Below are positions 35,791 through 43,965 of a stretch of 64,000 bases of DNA, piece after piece. The notes under the pieces were generated by a model. The model ran no database searches, was not told the DNA's origin, and saw only the letters and a list, made by a program, of their open reading frames with translations. A program made the position numbers and the translations under genes. Position 1 is the first letter of the stretch. Each line of letters opens with the position of its first letter. The stretch is from Candidatus Obscuribacterales bacterium (lineage in GTDB: Bacteria > Cyanobacteriota > Vampirovibrionia > Obscuribacterales > Obscuribacteraceae): contig JARLHI010000048.1 of the NCBI GenBank assembly GCA_031292355.1, positions 558,001 to 622,000 on the forward strand. Direction: 5' to 3'.

Positions 35791-36477
35791 TTGACATCAA
35801 TTAGAACAATATTTCTGGCACTTATATCCATCTGGCTGTTAGCTTTGCCTGAACCCGTGCGTAGTCAGTCACAATCAGAACTAAATGAACAAGCAACTCG
35901 TTCTGTCGAGAAAGCTGATTTAAAACTCAATAAGATATACAAAGAAGTTGTCGCCAAATATTCAGCCAATCAGATTTTCACCTCTAAATTGAGGACATCT
36001 GAAGCAGCCTGGATTGGCTACCGCGATGCGCATTTGAAGTCCATCTTTCCAGCCGATAAACCGTTCGATGAATATGGTTCGGCTTACACATTGTGCTACC
36101 AGGTTGAACTGCTCGCTCAAACAAATAAGAGGAGCGAGCAGCTCGCTGCCATTTCCAATGCATGTAAAATCGATTTAGCTACAGCCGAGAGCCAATTCAA
36201 GGCTGAAGAATTGCAGTTGAATACCACCTATGAACAAGCAAGTACAAAAATTGCGCCAAAGTATTTGCGCTACCTTCGTGAGGCTGAGTCCGAATGGCGT
36301 GCCTTTCGCGATGCCGAATCAGATGCTCTAGCCACGCTTGGGAGTTCCAAAAATAGAGAGGTGATCAGGCTTAATTCGCGTACCTCTTTGGACACTGCGC
36401 GCGTAAAAGAATTAAATAGCTGGGTTACAGGCTTTGAGGAAGGCAATGTTTGCTGCGGTAGTCGGCCGGTTCGTTAG
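35791..36477 (+). CDS. Exported LprI-like (DUF1311) protein with two copies of the domain
   Basis: 228 residues from TTG 35791. A signal peptide ends near VRSQSQ. The pattern of the LprI N-terminal domain (DUF1311, lysozyme-inhibitor type), namely LNEQATRSVEKADLKLNKIY, then KLRTSEAAWIGYRDAHLKS with a Tyr/Cys-containing helix, is present. A second copy follows: ELQLNTTYEQASTKIAP and LREAESEWRAFRDAESDALA. Each copy keeps the W-x-x-(Y/F)-R-D-A motif. It is probably periplasmic, possibly binding lysozyme-like enzymes, but that role is known only for a few members. Confidence 0.75.
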   Translation: MTSIRTIFLALISIWLLALPEPVRSQSQSELNEQATRSVEKADLKLNKIYKEVVAKYSANQIFTSKLRTSEAAWIGYRDAHLKSIFPADKPFDEYGSAYTLCYQVELLAQTNKRSEQLAAISNACKIDLATAESQFKAEELQLNTTYEQASTKIAPKYLRYLREAESEWRAFRDAESDALATLGSSKNREVIRLNSRTSLDTARVKELNSWVTGFEEGNVCCGSRPVR

Positions 36478-36571
36478 AACAATGGTGCCAGGTTCTCGAA
36501 GCACTACTCCTGGTGGCGAATCTCCGCTGCTTGACACTGCAAGGAAAATTTCGAATTCTCCTCACACGTAA

Positions 36572-36600
36572 CCGAGGCAGTGAATCATCAACTGCCTCGG
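36572..36600 (+). terminator. Perfect 10-bp hairpin after the LprI-like gene
   Basis: CCGAGGCAGT pairs with ACTGCCTCGG around a nine-base loop. No run of T follows on either strand, so it may be a processed 3' end rather than an intrinsic terminator. Confidence 0.4.
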
Positions 36601-36691
36601 ATACGAGGAACCAAACCCACGACTGAGCGTGTGTGTGATGGCGCTTGGGAGCGTGTGGATTTAGTTGCTTTTTAAACGCTGCGTTGTTGTT

Positions 36692-37537
36692 TTACGCAGC
36701 TTCTGCAGCAGAACCTTCGTCGTGCGATTCTGCCTTCTCTTCTTCTTTTTCTGCAGCATCTGCATCCATGTTGTCAGCCGCGACTTCTTCAGTGTCCGCT
36801 TTTTCTTCAGCTGTTTCGCTTTCGGAATTGATTTCTTCAGCGGTCACTTCTTCAGGCTTGTCGTCTTCAGCATCGGATGCTTCTTCTGACTTTTCTTCTT
36901 CAATTTTGGAATCTTCAGTTTTGCCTTCTTCTATTTCTGCTTCAACTGTGGCAGCTTCATCTTCTGCCTGCGACTCCTCCGTTTTAGCTTCTTCTACTGT
37001 TTTAGTTTCTTCGTCTTTTGCTTCTTCCACTTCATTCACTTCGTCTTTCGCTTCAGCATCTTCTACCTTTTCTTCAGTTTCTTCCTCAGCATCTTCTTTA
37101 GCTTCGGGTTCTTCTACTTTCGCTTCTTCAGTTTCTTCTTCCTTAGCTTCTTCTTTAGCTTCGGGTTCTTCTACTTTCGCTTCTTCAGTTTCTTCTTCCT
37201 TCGCTTCTTCTTTAGCTTCGGGCTCTTCTAATTTCGCTTCTTCAGTTTCTTCTTCCTTAGCTTCTTCTTTAGCTTCTTCTTTAGCTTCGGGCTCTTCTAC
37301 TTTCGCGTCTTCAGTCTCTTCTTCTTTAGCTTCTTCTTTAGCTTCGGGTTCTTCCACTTTCGCTTCTTCAGTTGTTGCTTCAGCAGCAGGCGCTTCAGCT
37401 GTTTCACTCACTTCTGCAGTTGCCACTTCTTCGGTGGCAGATTCTGCCGCCACGACTTCATTTTCCTCGGGAGCTTCGATCTCCTTTCTCGATACTCTCA
37501 GTGCTGATGCGGTTTTTCCATTCTTCTTCTTCGACAT
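36692..37537 (-). CDS. Highly acidic Glu/Ala/Lys repeat protein
   Basis: 281 residues from ATG 37537, preceded by AGGAGG at 8-base spacing. The frame extends upstream, but that part has no SD. After a basic start (SKKKNGKTASALRVSRKE) the whole chain is made of Glu, Ala, Lys, Val and Thr. Its core is about five copies of a 19-residue unit of the form AKVEEPEAKEEAKEEETEE. It should be a long charged helix or disordered. No family is claimed: such chains are found as stiff spacers, nucleic-acid mimics or histone-tail-like proteins. The opposite strand has a long Ser-rich open frame that is only the reflection of this repeat. Confidence 0.75.
   Translation of the reverse strand: MSKKKNGKTASALRVSRKEIEAPEENEVVAAESATEEVATAEVSETAEAPAAEATTEEAKVEEPEAKEEAKEEETEDAKVEEPEAKEEAKEEAKEEETEEAKLEEPEAKEEAKEEETEEAKVEEPEAKEEAKEEETEEAKVEEPEAKEDAEEETEEKVEDAEAKDEVNEVEEAKDEETKTVEEAKTEESQAEDEAATVEAEIEEGKTEDSKIEEEKSEEASDAEDDKPEEVTAEEINSESETAEEKADTEEVAADNMDADAAEKEEEKAESHDEGSAAEAA
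37084..37374 (-). repeat. Tandem 57-bp coding repeat, about five copies
   Basis: The units are nearly identical over 57 bases (19 codons). One copy is extended by 12 bases (an extra AKEE) and the last is shorter by one codon. The variation in copy length suggests slippage or unequal exchange. Confidence 0.85.
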
Positions 37538-37957
37538 CTCCAAATCCTCCTGCTCGGTCCCGATTGACCCCAACAACAATCGAAGACAGAGGTTCGACGA
37601 TGATGCGCACGCAGGAGCGAAAGCGCACACCGCCTCAGTCGGGAAGAGTTGCATTGGAGTCTTGTACTTTCATTATGGACTATCACCCTCTTGTCATGCA
37701 CGACTTTTTTGAACTTTTTTTGTTAAAAATGGAATTTTTTTTGGCACCAGAAGTAGTGGCGCCAATTATTTACTATATAGACAAGTACCTTTAGGGGTAG
37801 GCACCGATTCCTACAACGCAAGTCTGCTGACGTTTCGCCCCTAAGAGCTCGAATTGTTTACAGCCCATCACAGCTTCGGTCTAAATACATACACCGACAT
37901 TTCTTTTTCTAACACCACAAATGGTGCAAAAAGTATTTTAAATTACAGCCGCTCTCG
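37538..37957. other. Intergenic region upstream of the acidic repeat gene
   Basis: 420 bases without a supportable gene. It contains T-rich runs near 37705-37740 and an imperfect inverted repeat, TTGGCACCA ... TGGCGCCAA, at 37741-37765. No promoter was assigned. Confidence 0.35.
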
Positions 37958-38464
37958 CTAGCTATCGCTAGTTGATTCACGTTTAAAGAGGTCGCGATTT
38001 GCTTGAGATTCCAGCGAAAGACTTTGAGCCTCAGTGGCAATACGCAACTGCTGACTAACTCCATCAAGATGTCTGTTGAGATGAACAGCAGAATTTACGG
38101 CAATCAAAATGTCTCGACGACCGTGTTTGATATTGCCCTCTTTTAGAAGATTTTCGATCATCGTCAAAGACTCACTTAAAACAACAAGGTCCTGGCAAAC
38201 AGCAGCCAGTCTGTGCGAAGTTTGATCGTTAGCCGGCAACACAACATACTGCCTGTGCTGGTCAAGCTCGTTTGCTTTGGCCATCAACTCACTTATAACC
38301 GCATGTAGACGCAATCGGCGATTATGCAACTCGGCAATGATTACTTTTCGCCTGCGCCCTAATCTCTTAGCGATAAATCTGGCACCAAACCACAATGCGA
38401 ACAACCAGAACATTGTTACAGCGAGAAGGGCAATAAGCATAAAGCGCAACACCTGGTCAGCCAC
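37958..38464 (-). CDS. Single-pass membrane protein with helical cytoplasmic domain, unknown
   Basis: 168 residues from a GTG. Residues 6-30 form a membrane helix followed by a strongly basic stretch (RFIAKRLGRRRKVI), which puts the C-terminal part in the cytoplasm. The remaining 130 residues are helical (LHNRRLRLHAVISELMAKAN, LVVLSESLTMIENLLKEGN), reminiscent of LemA-type helix bundles but without a firm match. It lies between the acidic repeat gene and a divergent small gene. Confidence 0.6.
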   Translation of the reverse strand: MADQVLRFMLIALLAVTMFWLFALWFGARFIAKRLGRRRKVIIAELHNRRLRLHAVISELMAKANELDQHRQYVVLPANDQTSHRLAAVCQDLVVLSESLTMIENLLKEGNIKHGRRDILIAVNSAVHLNRHLDGVSQQLRIATEAQSLSLESQANRDLFKRESTSDS

Positions 38465-38827
38465 CCCTAAGTAACATTACGACCGTTCCAAATTGATGAT
38501 AGCTCAAAGTGCCCTTTATTGAAGGGGGACCTTGCTGTGGACACGAGACAGCTGTCTCAGTGGCTGAATATAAAAGTTGACAAAAACAGAATGTTAACCG
38601 TTTCCAATATTTCAAGAATAACCGAAGTCCCGTACCAGCAGGCATTCGGTAGCACTTGGCAAGAAAATTAAGCTTGCACAGGCATTGACTACAGGAAGTT
38701 CGACAGCAAACCCGTGTTACACTTCGTCCCAGTTAATGGCAACCATCTATCCCTGGTCTGACACTCAAATATCGCTTCAAGTATCGCTTCAAGCGTTAAA
38801 CAAGCCAAAAGTTATAGGAAAGAAAAT
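38465..38827. other. Intergenic region with a 12-bp tandem duplication
   Basis: 363 bases without a supportable gene between divergent small genes. At 38770-38793 the 12-mer TATCGCTTCAAG occurs twice in perfect tandem, 35 bases before the next start codon. ACAGCTGT at about 38549 is a short palindrome. Confidence 0.4.
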
Positions 38828-39028
38828 ATGTCCTTTCCCTCAGACGATAACAGTTTAAAAGCTACTATTTGCGACCTCAAAGACGTGCTCGGCCGAGCCC
38901 AGCTTGATACTCTAGAGATTGGCGAAGCACTAACGCAGCTGGAACTCATTGTCGGCAGTATTGAATCAAAAGCAAAAAGAAGCGGATTTGTTCCGCCAGC
39001 GTTCATCAGCTCGCCAGCTGTAGTGTAA
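38828..39028 (+). CDS. Small soluble protein, unknown
   Basis: 66 residues from an ATG preceded by AGGAAAG. It is acidic and helical in the middle (LKDVLGRAQLDTLEIGEALT, LELIVGSIESKAKRSG) with a short Pro-containing tail. No family is recognised. It is convergent with the tandem protease gene, 14 bases apart. The good SD and balanced composition favour a real gene. Confidence 0.5.
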   Translation: MSFPSDDNSLKATICDLKDVLGRAQLDTLEIGEALTQLELIVGSIESKAKRSGFVPPAFISSPAVV

Positions 39029-39042
39029 TTGCGAACTAAGCT

Positions 39043-41511
39043 CTAGTCTTTCTTCTTTTTATCAATGGACTTCGATGGCGCGTTACTTTTACCGCCAGCT
39101 TTTCCAGCAACGACAGCTTCGCTCGATTTAATGACCTTTTCGCTGGGGATATATTCTACTCCGGGCCAATAATGCTGCATCAGTCTGGCGACAGTGATTA
39201 TGTCCTTATCGTTTTTTTGATTTCTCGCGAATTCGTAGCGCTGCGTCAGAGCAAGCCAGTTTGACGGCATGACGAACAAAGCGTCATTGAGCAGCTTCTG
39301 CGCCGCTGCAAAATTACCAAGCCGCTCCATCAACATAGCGACGGCAATTAGCAACTCAGGCTGGTTTTCTGAATAAGCAGAGGCTGTCTGCAGCACTCGC
39401 CGGACAGAGAGCCTGTCGTCAGCGCCATTGTCACCATTGAGTAGATAGATGGCGTATATCGAATAGAGCCTTGCCAGATCATCTTTGCTATTTGATGCAC
39501 GCCCCAGAGCCGAAGCCTTATTGAATTGCCCCATCGCCAACTGAACATCCACATCACTCTTGGTGTGCAGGGCCTTCTCGAAAAGAAATTGCGAGAGAGC
39601 AACATTGATGCGAGTGATTGAAGTGCCGTCGTAAATAGAATCAGAGCCTGCCTTGGTTCCGGTTCCCGCATCAGACATAGCCTGCAGTGCGGTAATGGCG
39701 TCATCGAGGTCAGCGTTTAAGATGTAATTGTGATTGATCTCGGCGATATCATTTTGCACCTTATCCTGAGCAAGTCTCTCTTTGCTCTGCTCCAGAAACA
39801 ATCGACAATTGCGATAGTCGATTGTCACGCGAAATCTACTCCAAAATGGATTACCCAGGATGCCCATCGTCGAGCCAGAAAACAACCCGGGCGGCAGTTT
39901 CTCATTGGACACAACCGGAACAACGGAGAAAATCGGATCTGGAAGTTTCATTGAGCCAAGAGTGAGAGTTTTAAATTTGATTGCCCCAATTTGAATCTTG
40001 TTGCCTTCAACTCCTTGCACAGAACCCACGGACAACAACGGCATCGTCATAATCGGCTTGACTATAGATTCTGAAACGTTATTGAAAGCAGCACCGGTAT
40101 CCACCAGCAACGAAACCTTGACCTTATCATCAATAACAGCGTCCACAGCCAGTCCAGCTGAAACAAGAGTAGGTTTACCTTGAATTACAACTGCTTGCGG
40201 GGGAACTTTTACCTGGTCTGGATCTGAAAGAATCAAAATTTTCTTGGCGTAATCGATCGTCACGAGAAAACGACGTAACACATTAGCACCGAGAATGCCT
40301 GCCGGACGCACACCTTTGATTGCAGAAAATGCAGGCAGGTTAGCTACGGCCATCGGCACATTTTCCAGACGAATTGGACCAAGCTCAATGCTTTTGATGT
40401 TGGCGTTACCCATTTTCATAAAACCAGAACCAGTCGTGAGCGAAAACTCGCCCTTGCTGACTGCACCAACGGCGTTTGCGCTCGCTTGATCCATTACATT
40501 TTGGGTGGCACCTGTGTCGACAATAAAGCGATATTCATTGCCATCATTTACCTTAGACTTGATCAAAATTTCGTTTGAGGCCATCTCAAATGGAATTTCA
40601 ACTGGACCATTTTTCAGTCCTGCAATCTTCACCGCCGTAGGGATCTCAAACGCGCTGTCATCAATGGAAGCGTCAGCGACTATGGTTTCCGTAACGCTAT
40701 CTGATGTCCTTTTATCATTTGTATATTCAATGGATTTATAAGCCAATTGAGTGCCGTCAAATTCGCGATAATCGTAATAATTAATTGCCTTAGTGGCAGG
40801 CAAGCCCTGCTCAAAGTCGGTGCCTGCGTATTCGCACCGTAAAATCATATGCGTCTTTTTATCGGCGAAAAAACTTGTTCTTGAACCATCTCCAGCTGTA
40901 ACGATCAAAACATCGGTCATCTGACCTTCAACCATTCGATCAGGAGCGACCTCAAAAACGACGCTCGGTTCTTCAAACTTCAGCAACAGCATCGTACTGT
41001 GTTCGAGGTCTTCTTTAATGCGCTTAGTAGTTTGCGGATCAGACGGAAATACCTGAGTACCTTGCTGCATCCAGCTGATGACGCCGTTGTAGCCAGTGAT
41101 GGTTGGCTGTCCCATCACATTCAATTCGATGCGAATCTTGTCTTGCTTGGAAAGAATCTGGGCATCGACTGTGTTGGTGGCACCAGATAGAGCTGAATAG
41201 TCTGCGATCTTGACCGTAGCGCGCGTGGGCAGGTCGTATACAGCCCGCAATTTAGCAAGGCCACCAGCAGCAGAAAGAATGTTCGCGGCAAGGGCTTTTG
41301 CCTCGGGACTGTTTGTCGCTACAGCCGCAGAAGGAGAAGAACTCTTAGTAGTTGACGGAGTTGTAGAAGTTACGGCAGGATTTGCAGTTTGAGCGAGTGC
41401 CGATGCTTCGAGGGCCGACACATTCGCTATTGAAAATGGACTCAGCAATGAAGCCGTATACAGGGCAAGCGTTAGCTTTGCTCGCCCTCTAAGAGTCCGT
41501 TGTTTTCCCAT
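39043..41511 (-). CDS. Large exported protein with two retropepsin-like aspartyl protease domains
   Basis: 822 residues from ATG 41511 (the frame is open to 41586; the internal ATG gives a proper signal peptide: KQRTLRGRAK, a hydrophobic core and cleavage near SALEA). Residues 70-300 look like a lipoprotein-carrier-type (LolA-like) beta sheet domain. Two clan AA aspartyl protease half-domains follow: IVDTGATQNVM (Asp332) with GILGANVLRRF, and LVDTGAAFNNV (Asp471) with GILGNPFWSRF. The last 250 residues are TPR-like helices. The layout differs from the other double protease at 13171-14409. It is downstream of murG on the same strand, with a 52-base gap. Confidence 0.85.
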   Translation of the reverse strand: MGKQRTLRGRAKLTLALYTASLLSPFSIANVSALEASALAQTANPAVTSTTPSTTKSSSPSAAVATNSPEAKALAANILSAAGGLAKLRAVYDLPTRATVKIADYSALSGATNTVDAQILSKQDKIRIELNVMGQPTITGYNGVISWMQQGTQVFPSDPQTTKRIKEDLEHSTMLLLKFEEPSVVFEVAPDRMVEGQMTDVLIVTAGDGSRTSFFADKKTHMILRCEYAGTDFEQGLPATKAINYYDYREFDGTQLAYKSIEYTNDKRTSDSVTETIVADASIDDSAFEIPTAVKIAGLKNGPVEIPFEMASNEILIKSKVNDGNEYRFIVDTGATQNVMDQASANAVGAVSKGEFSLTTGSGFMKMGNANIKSIELGPIRLENVPMAVANLPAFSAIKGVRPAGILGANVLRRFLVTIDYAKKILILSDPDQVKVPPQAVVIQGKPTLVSAGLAVDAVIDDKVKVSLLVDTGAAFNNVSESIVKPIMTMPLLSVGSVQGVEGNKIQIGAIKFKTLTLGSMKLPDPIFSVVPVVSNEKLPPGLFSGSTMGILGNPFWSRFRVTIDYRNCRLFLEQSKERLAQDKVQNDIAEINHNYILNADLDDAITALQAMSDAGTGTKAGSDSIYDGTSITRINVALSQFLFEKALHTKSDVDVQLAMGQFNKASALGRASNSKDDLARLYSIYAIYLLNGDNGADDRLSVRRVLQTASAYSENQPELLIAVAMLMERLGNFAAAQKLLNDALFVMPSNWLALTQRYEFARNQKNDKDIITVARLMQHYWPGVEYIPSEKVIKSSEAVVAGKAGGKSNAPSKSIDKKKKD

Positions 41512-41563
41512 TGCCTTCAATTCCTTTCCGATTTGTCCAGCCAGAATATAGCTCAAATCAGCG

Positions 41564-42739
41564 CTAAATAGCGCGACTGACGCCAACCTCTTTTAATTGT
41601 TTTGCGATTTCTTGAGCCGCATGAGGGCGCGCAATGGTTTGCATGGCCTGTTTCATCGTCTCCAGTTTGTCGCCATTCGTTAAGGCATCTAACACTGCTT
41701 TCGAAAGGCTTTCTGCGGTGAGATCATTTTGTGCAATCAAAAAAGCACACCCTTGAGACTCCATAAAGCGAGCGTTGTGCATTTGATGGTTTTGCGCCGC
41801 ATAAGGATAAGGCACAAATATGGCAGGAACGTGCATGACAGAAAGCTCTGAGATAGTCATTGCGCCAGCTCGGCAAACTGTCATGTCACTGGCTGCATAC
41901 GCCGACGACATCTCTTTGATATACGGCAACAAGCGATAATGCTCGTTTGTTGCCACAGCTGGAGCCAGTTGCGCCTGAACGGCTGCAAAATTTTTCTCGC
42001 CGACCTGATGCAAAATTTGCATGTCGCCTCGTTGCAAAAGCGCCGGCAAAGCAGCGATGACTGCATCATTGATAGCCTGTGCACCCTGTGAGCCACCAGT
42101 CACAAGCAGTGTCTTCAACTCAGGTCTCAAGCCAAACTCAGATGCTGCTTGAGCACGAGAAACAGGGTTCAGAAAGCTAGCGCGAACGGGATTGCCATTG
42201 ACGAAAACACGAGAAGACTTGGCTTCGAATTTCTCTTTGGCGGCAGCCATCCCGAGCGAACATGCAGCCGCAGATCTGGCAAACAATTTGTTGACCATGC
42301 CTGGATTCGAATCCGGTTCATGCACAATATACGGAATTCCCATCAGCCGTGCGGCAGCAAGTGGCGCAGCCGATGCATAGCCCCCCGTGCCGAGTACAGC
42401 AGTCGGCCGAAACAGATGCAATACTTTTCTTGCTTGCCAAACAGCGCTAAGTGTTTTAAAAGGAAAGGCAAAAATAGCGCCGGAAATTTTTCGCGGCATA
42501 CCAACTACCGATAGCCCAACAAAGTCTAGATTTTTTTCTTTCGCCAACGTCTCTTCAAGATGTCCTGAAGCGCCTATATAAAGAACGGATTCAACGTCTG
42601 GATCATTTTGTAACTGCTCTGCCACAGCTAGCGCAGGATATATATGCCCGCCAGTCCCACCGCCTGTTAAAACAATTCGGTGCCTGATTTTTTGCTCGGC
42701 TGTAGTTGCGATCATTTCAACCATTCGGATTTCGACCAT
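41564..42739 (-). CDS. murG: UDP-GlcNAc:lipid I N-acetylglucosaminyltransferase MurG
   Basis: 391 residues. MurG makes lipid II by adding GlcNAc to lipid I at the inner face of the cytoplasmic membrane. The N-terminal glycine loop LTGGGTGGHIYPALAVAE is diagnostic, as are GGSQGAQAINDAV and CRAGAMTISELSVMHVPAIFVPYP near the donor-sugar site. The start is an ATG 11 bases after the ftsW stop, so the two are co-transcribed. An ATG eight codons in is an alternative. Confidence 0.97.
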   Translation of the reverse strand: MVEIRMVEMIATTAEQKIRHRIVLTGGGTGGHIYPALAVAEQLQNDPDVESVLYIGASGHLEETLAKEKNLDFVGLSVVGMPRKISGAIFAFPFKTLSAVWQARKVLHLFRPTAVLGTGGYASAAPLAAARLMGIPYIVHEPDSNPGMVNKLFARSAAACSLGMAAAKEKFEAKSSRVFVNGNPVRASFLNPVSRAQAASEFGLRPELKTLLVTGGSQGAQAINDAVIAALPALLQRGDMQILHQVGEKNFAAVQAQLAPAVATNEHYRLLPYIKEMSSAYAASDMTVCRAGAMTISELSVMHVPAIFVPYPYAAQNHQMHNARFMESQGCAFLIAQNDLTAESLSKAVLDALTNGDKLETMKQAMQTIARPHAAQEIAKQLKEVGVSRAI

Positions 42740-42750
42740 CAGAAATTCGA

Positions 42751-43965
42751 CTATTCGTCGACGTCGAATTCCTCGTCTTCATCGAGCTTGCCGCGGTCTC
42801 GTGAAACAGAGAGCAAAATTCCCACCATTGAGAGAGTGATCACTAGCGATGTTCCACCATAACTGATGAATGGTAATGTGATACCAGTTACAGGTAGCAC
42901 TCGCGTTGTGACCATGATATTCACCAAAGCCTGTAATGTAATCGAGCTCGTGATACCAATAGCCAGAAAACGACCGAACAGTGTGCGTGATTCCATTGCT
43001 GTCTTAAAGCCATAGTAGCCAAACAAGACGAACAGTCCGATCAAAACCAGGCATCCCAGAAAACCAAATTCTTCAGCTATTACGGCGAAGATAAAGTCGG
43101 CGTGCTGCACTGGCAAATAATAGAGCTTTTGCAAAGAGCGACCAAAACCTGCTCCCAACCAGCCGCCTGAGCCAATTGCAAGCTCTGCCTGAATTGTATT
43201 CCAACCATATGACTGAGGATATTGCTCGGGGTGCAACCAGGCTAGAATGCGATTAAGCTGATATGGCGTGTGTTTGATGTGCTGCCAGACGACCGGCAAA
43301 ATAGCGAACGCCGAGCCGAACAGCAGTAACTGGTTTGCTCCTGACGCAAACAACAAAGCAAACATGCCACCACAAATCATGATGGCTGTACCAAGGTCAG
43401 GCTGTTTGATGACAATCACTGCCATTATGACGCTGATCAAGACGCGATAAAAAATTTGCTTGTGCCACCAGAAATGCTTGGACAAACCAGCCGCAAGCAA
43501 AATAATGGAAGTCACTTTGCACATTTCAGAGGGCTGGAATTGCAATGGGCCAATGCCGATCCAACGGCTGGAGCCCATTGTCGTGACAGATAGATGCGGA
43601 ACGAGGGTCAACATCAACAGAAACAATGCCGCACCAGCGAGCGGCCATGCCCATTTTTTCAATTTGCGATAGTCATAGCGACTAATGCTAAACATCACAA
43701 ACAAGCCAATCATGCAGGCAATTGCTTGTTTTCTTAAAAATACAGTTGAATCGTGATAGCTGGATAATCCATCAGGAGCCGAAGCACTGAAAACAGCCAT
43801 CAGCCCAAAACCGCACAGAGACAGCACAATCGTAATTATGGCGCGATTGGGCAGACCCCGAAACTCGGTGTCCTGAGGCACAACCGGTGGTTCTACCGGT
43901 GTGACGGTTTTCGCCCGTCGGCGTTTACTTCTAGAGTCTTGTGCGGACAATATCTTTGAAGACAC
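42751..43965 (-). CDS. ftsW: Peptidoglycan glycosyltransferase FtsW (SEDS family)
   Basis: About 404 residues. A polar N-terminus of about 45 residues precedes some ten membrane helices. IGIGPLQFQPSEMCKVTSII, the long loop with GWNTIQAELAIGSGGWLGAGFG, AVIAEEFGFLGCL and TGITLPFISYGGTSLVI are SEDS hallmarks. FtsW polymerises septal peptidoglycan with a class B PBP. I favour the GTG start at 43965 (GAGG upstream); a TTG at 43980 is also in frame. Either way the start lies inside the end of murD, implying coupled translation. Confidence 0.95.
   Translation of the reverse strand: MSSKILSAQDSRSKRRRAKTVTPVEPPVVPQDTEFRGLPNRAIITIVLSLCGFGLMAVFSASAPDGLSSYHDSTVFLRKQAIACMIGLFVMFSISRYDYRKLKKWAWPLAGAALFLLMLTLVPHLSVTTMGSSRWIGIGPLQFQPSEMCKVTSIILLAAGLSKHFWWHKQIFYRVLISVIMAVIVIKQPDLGTAIMICGGMFALLFASGANQLLLFGSAFAILPVVWQHIKHTPYQLNRILAWLHPEQYPQSYGWNTIQAELAIGSGGWLGAGFGRSLQKLYYLPVQHADFIFAVIAEEFGFLGCLVLIGLFVLFGYYGFKTAMESRTLFGRFLAIGITSSITLQALVNIMVTTRVLPVTGITLPFISYGGTSLVITLSMVGILLSVSRDRGKLDEDEEFDVDE

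Noticed and set aside
36645-37712. Long Ser/Ala-rich plus-strand open frame
   Set aside because: It lies opposite the acidic repeat gene, which has a strong SD. Ser-rich sequence is what the complement of GAA/GCT-type codons gives in that frame.
37741-37765. Imperfect inverted repeat after a T run
   Set aside because: The T run lies before rather than after the stem on the strand where it would be a terminator.
42300-42320. tRNA-like GGATTCGAATCCGG
   Set aside because: It is inside murG, with no acceptor or anticodon stems around it.
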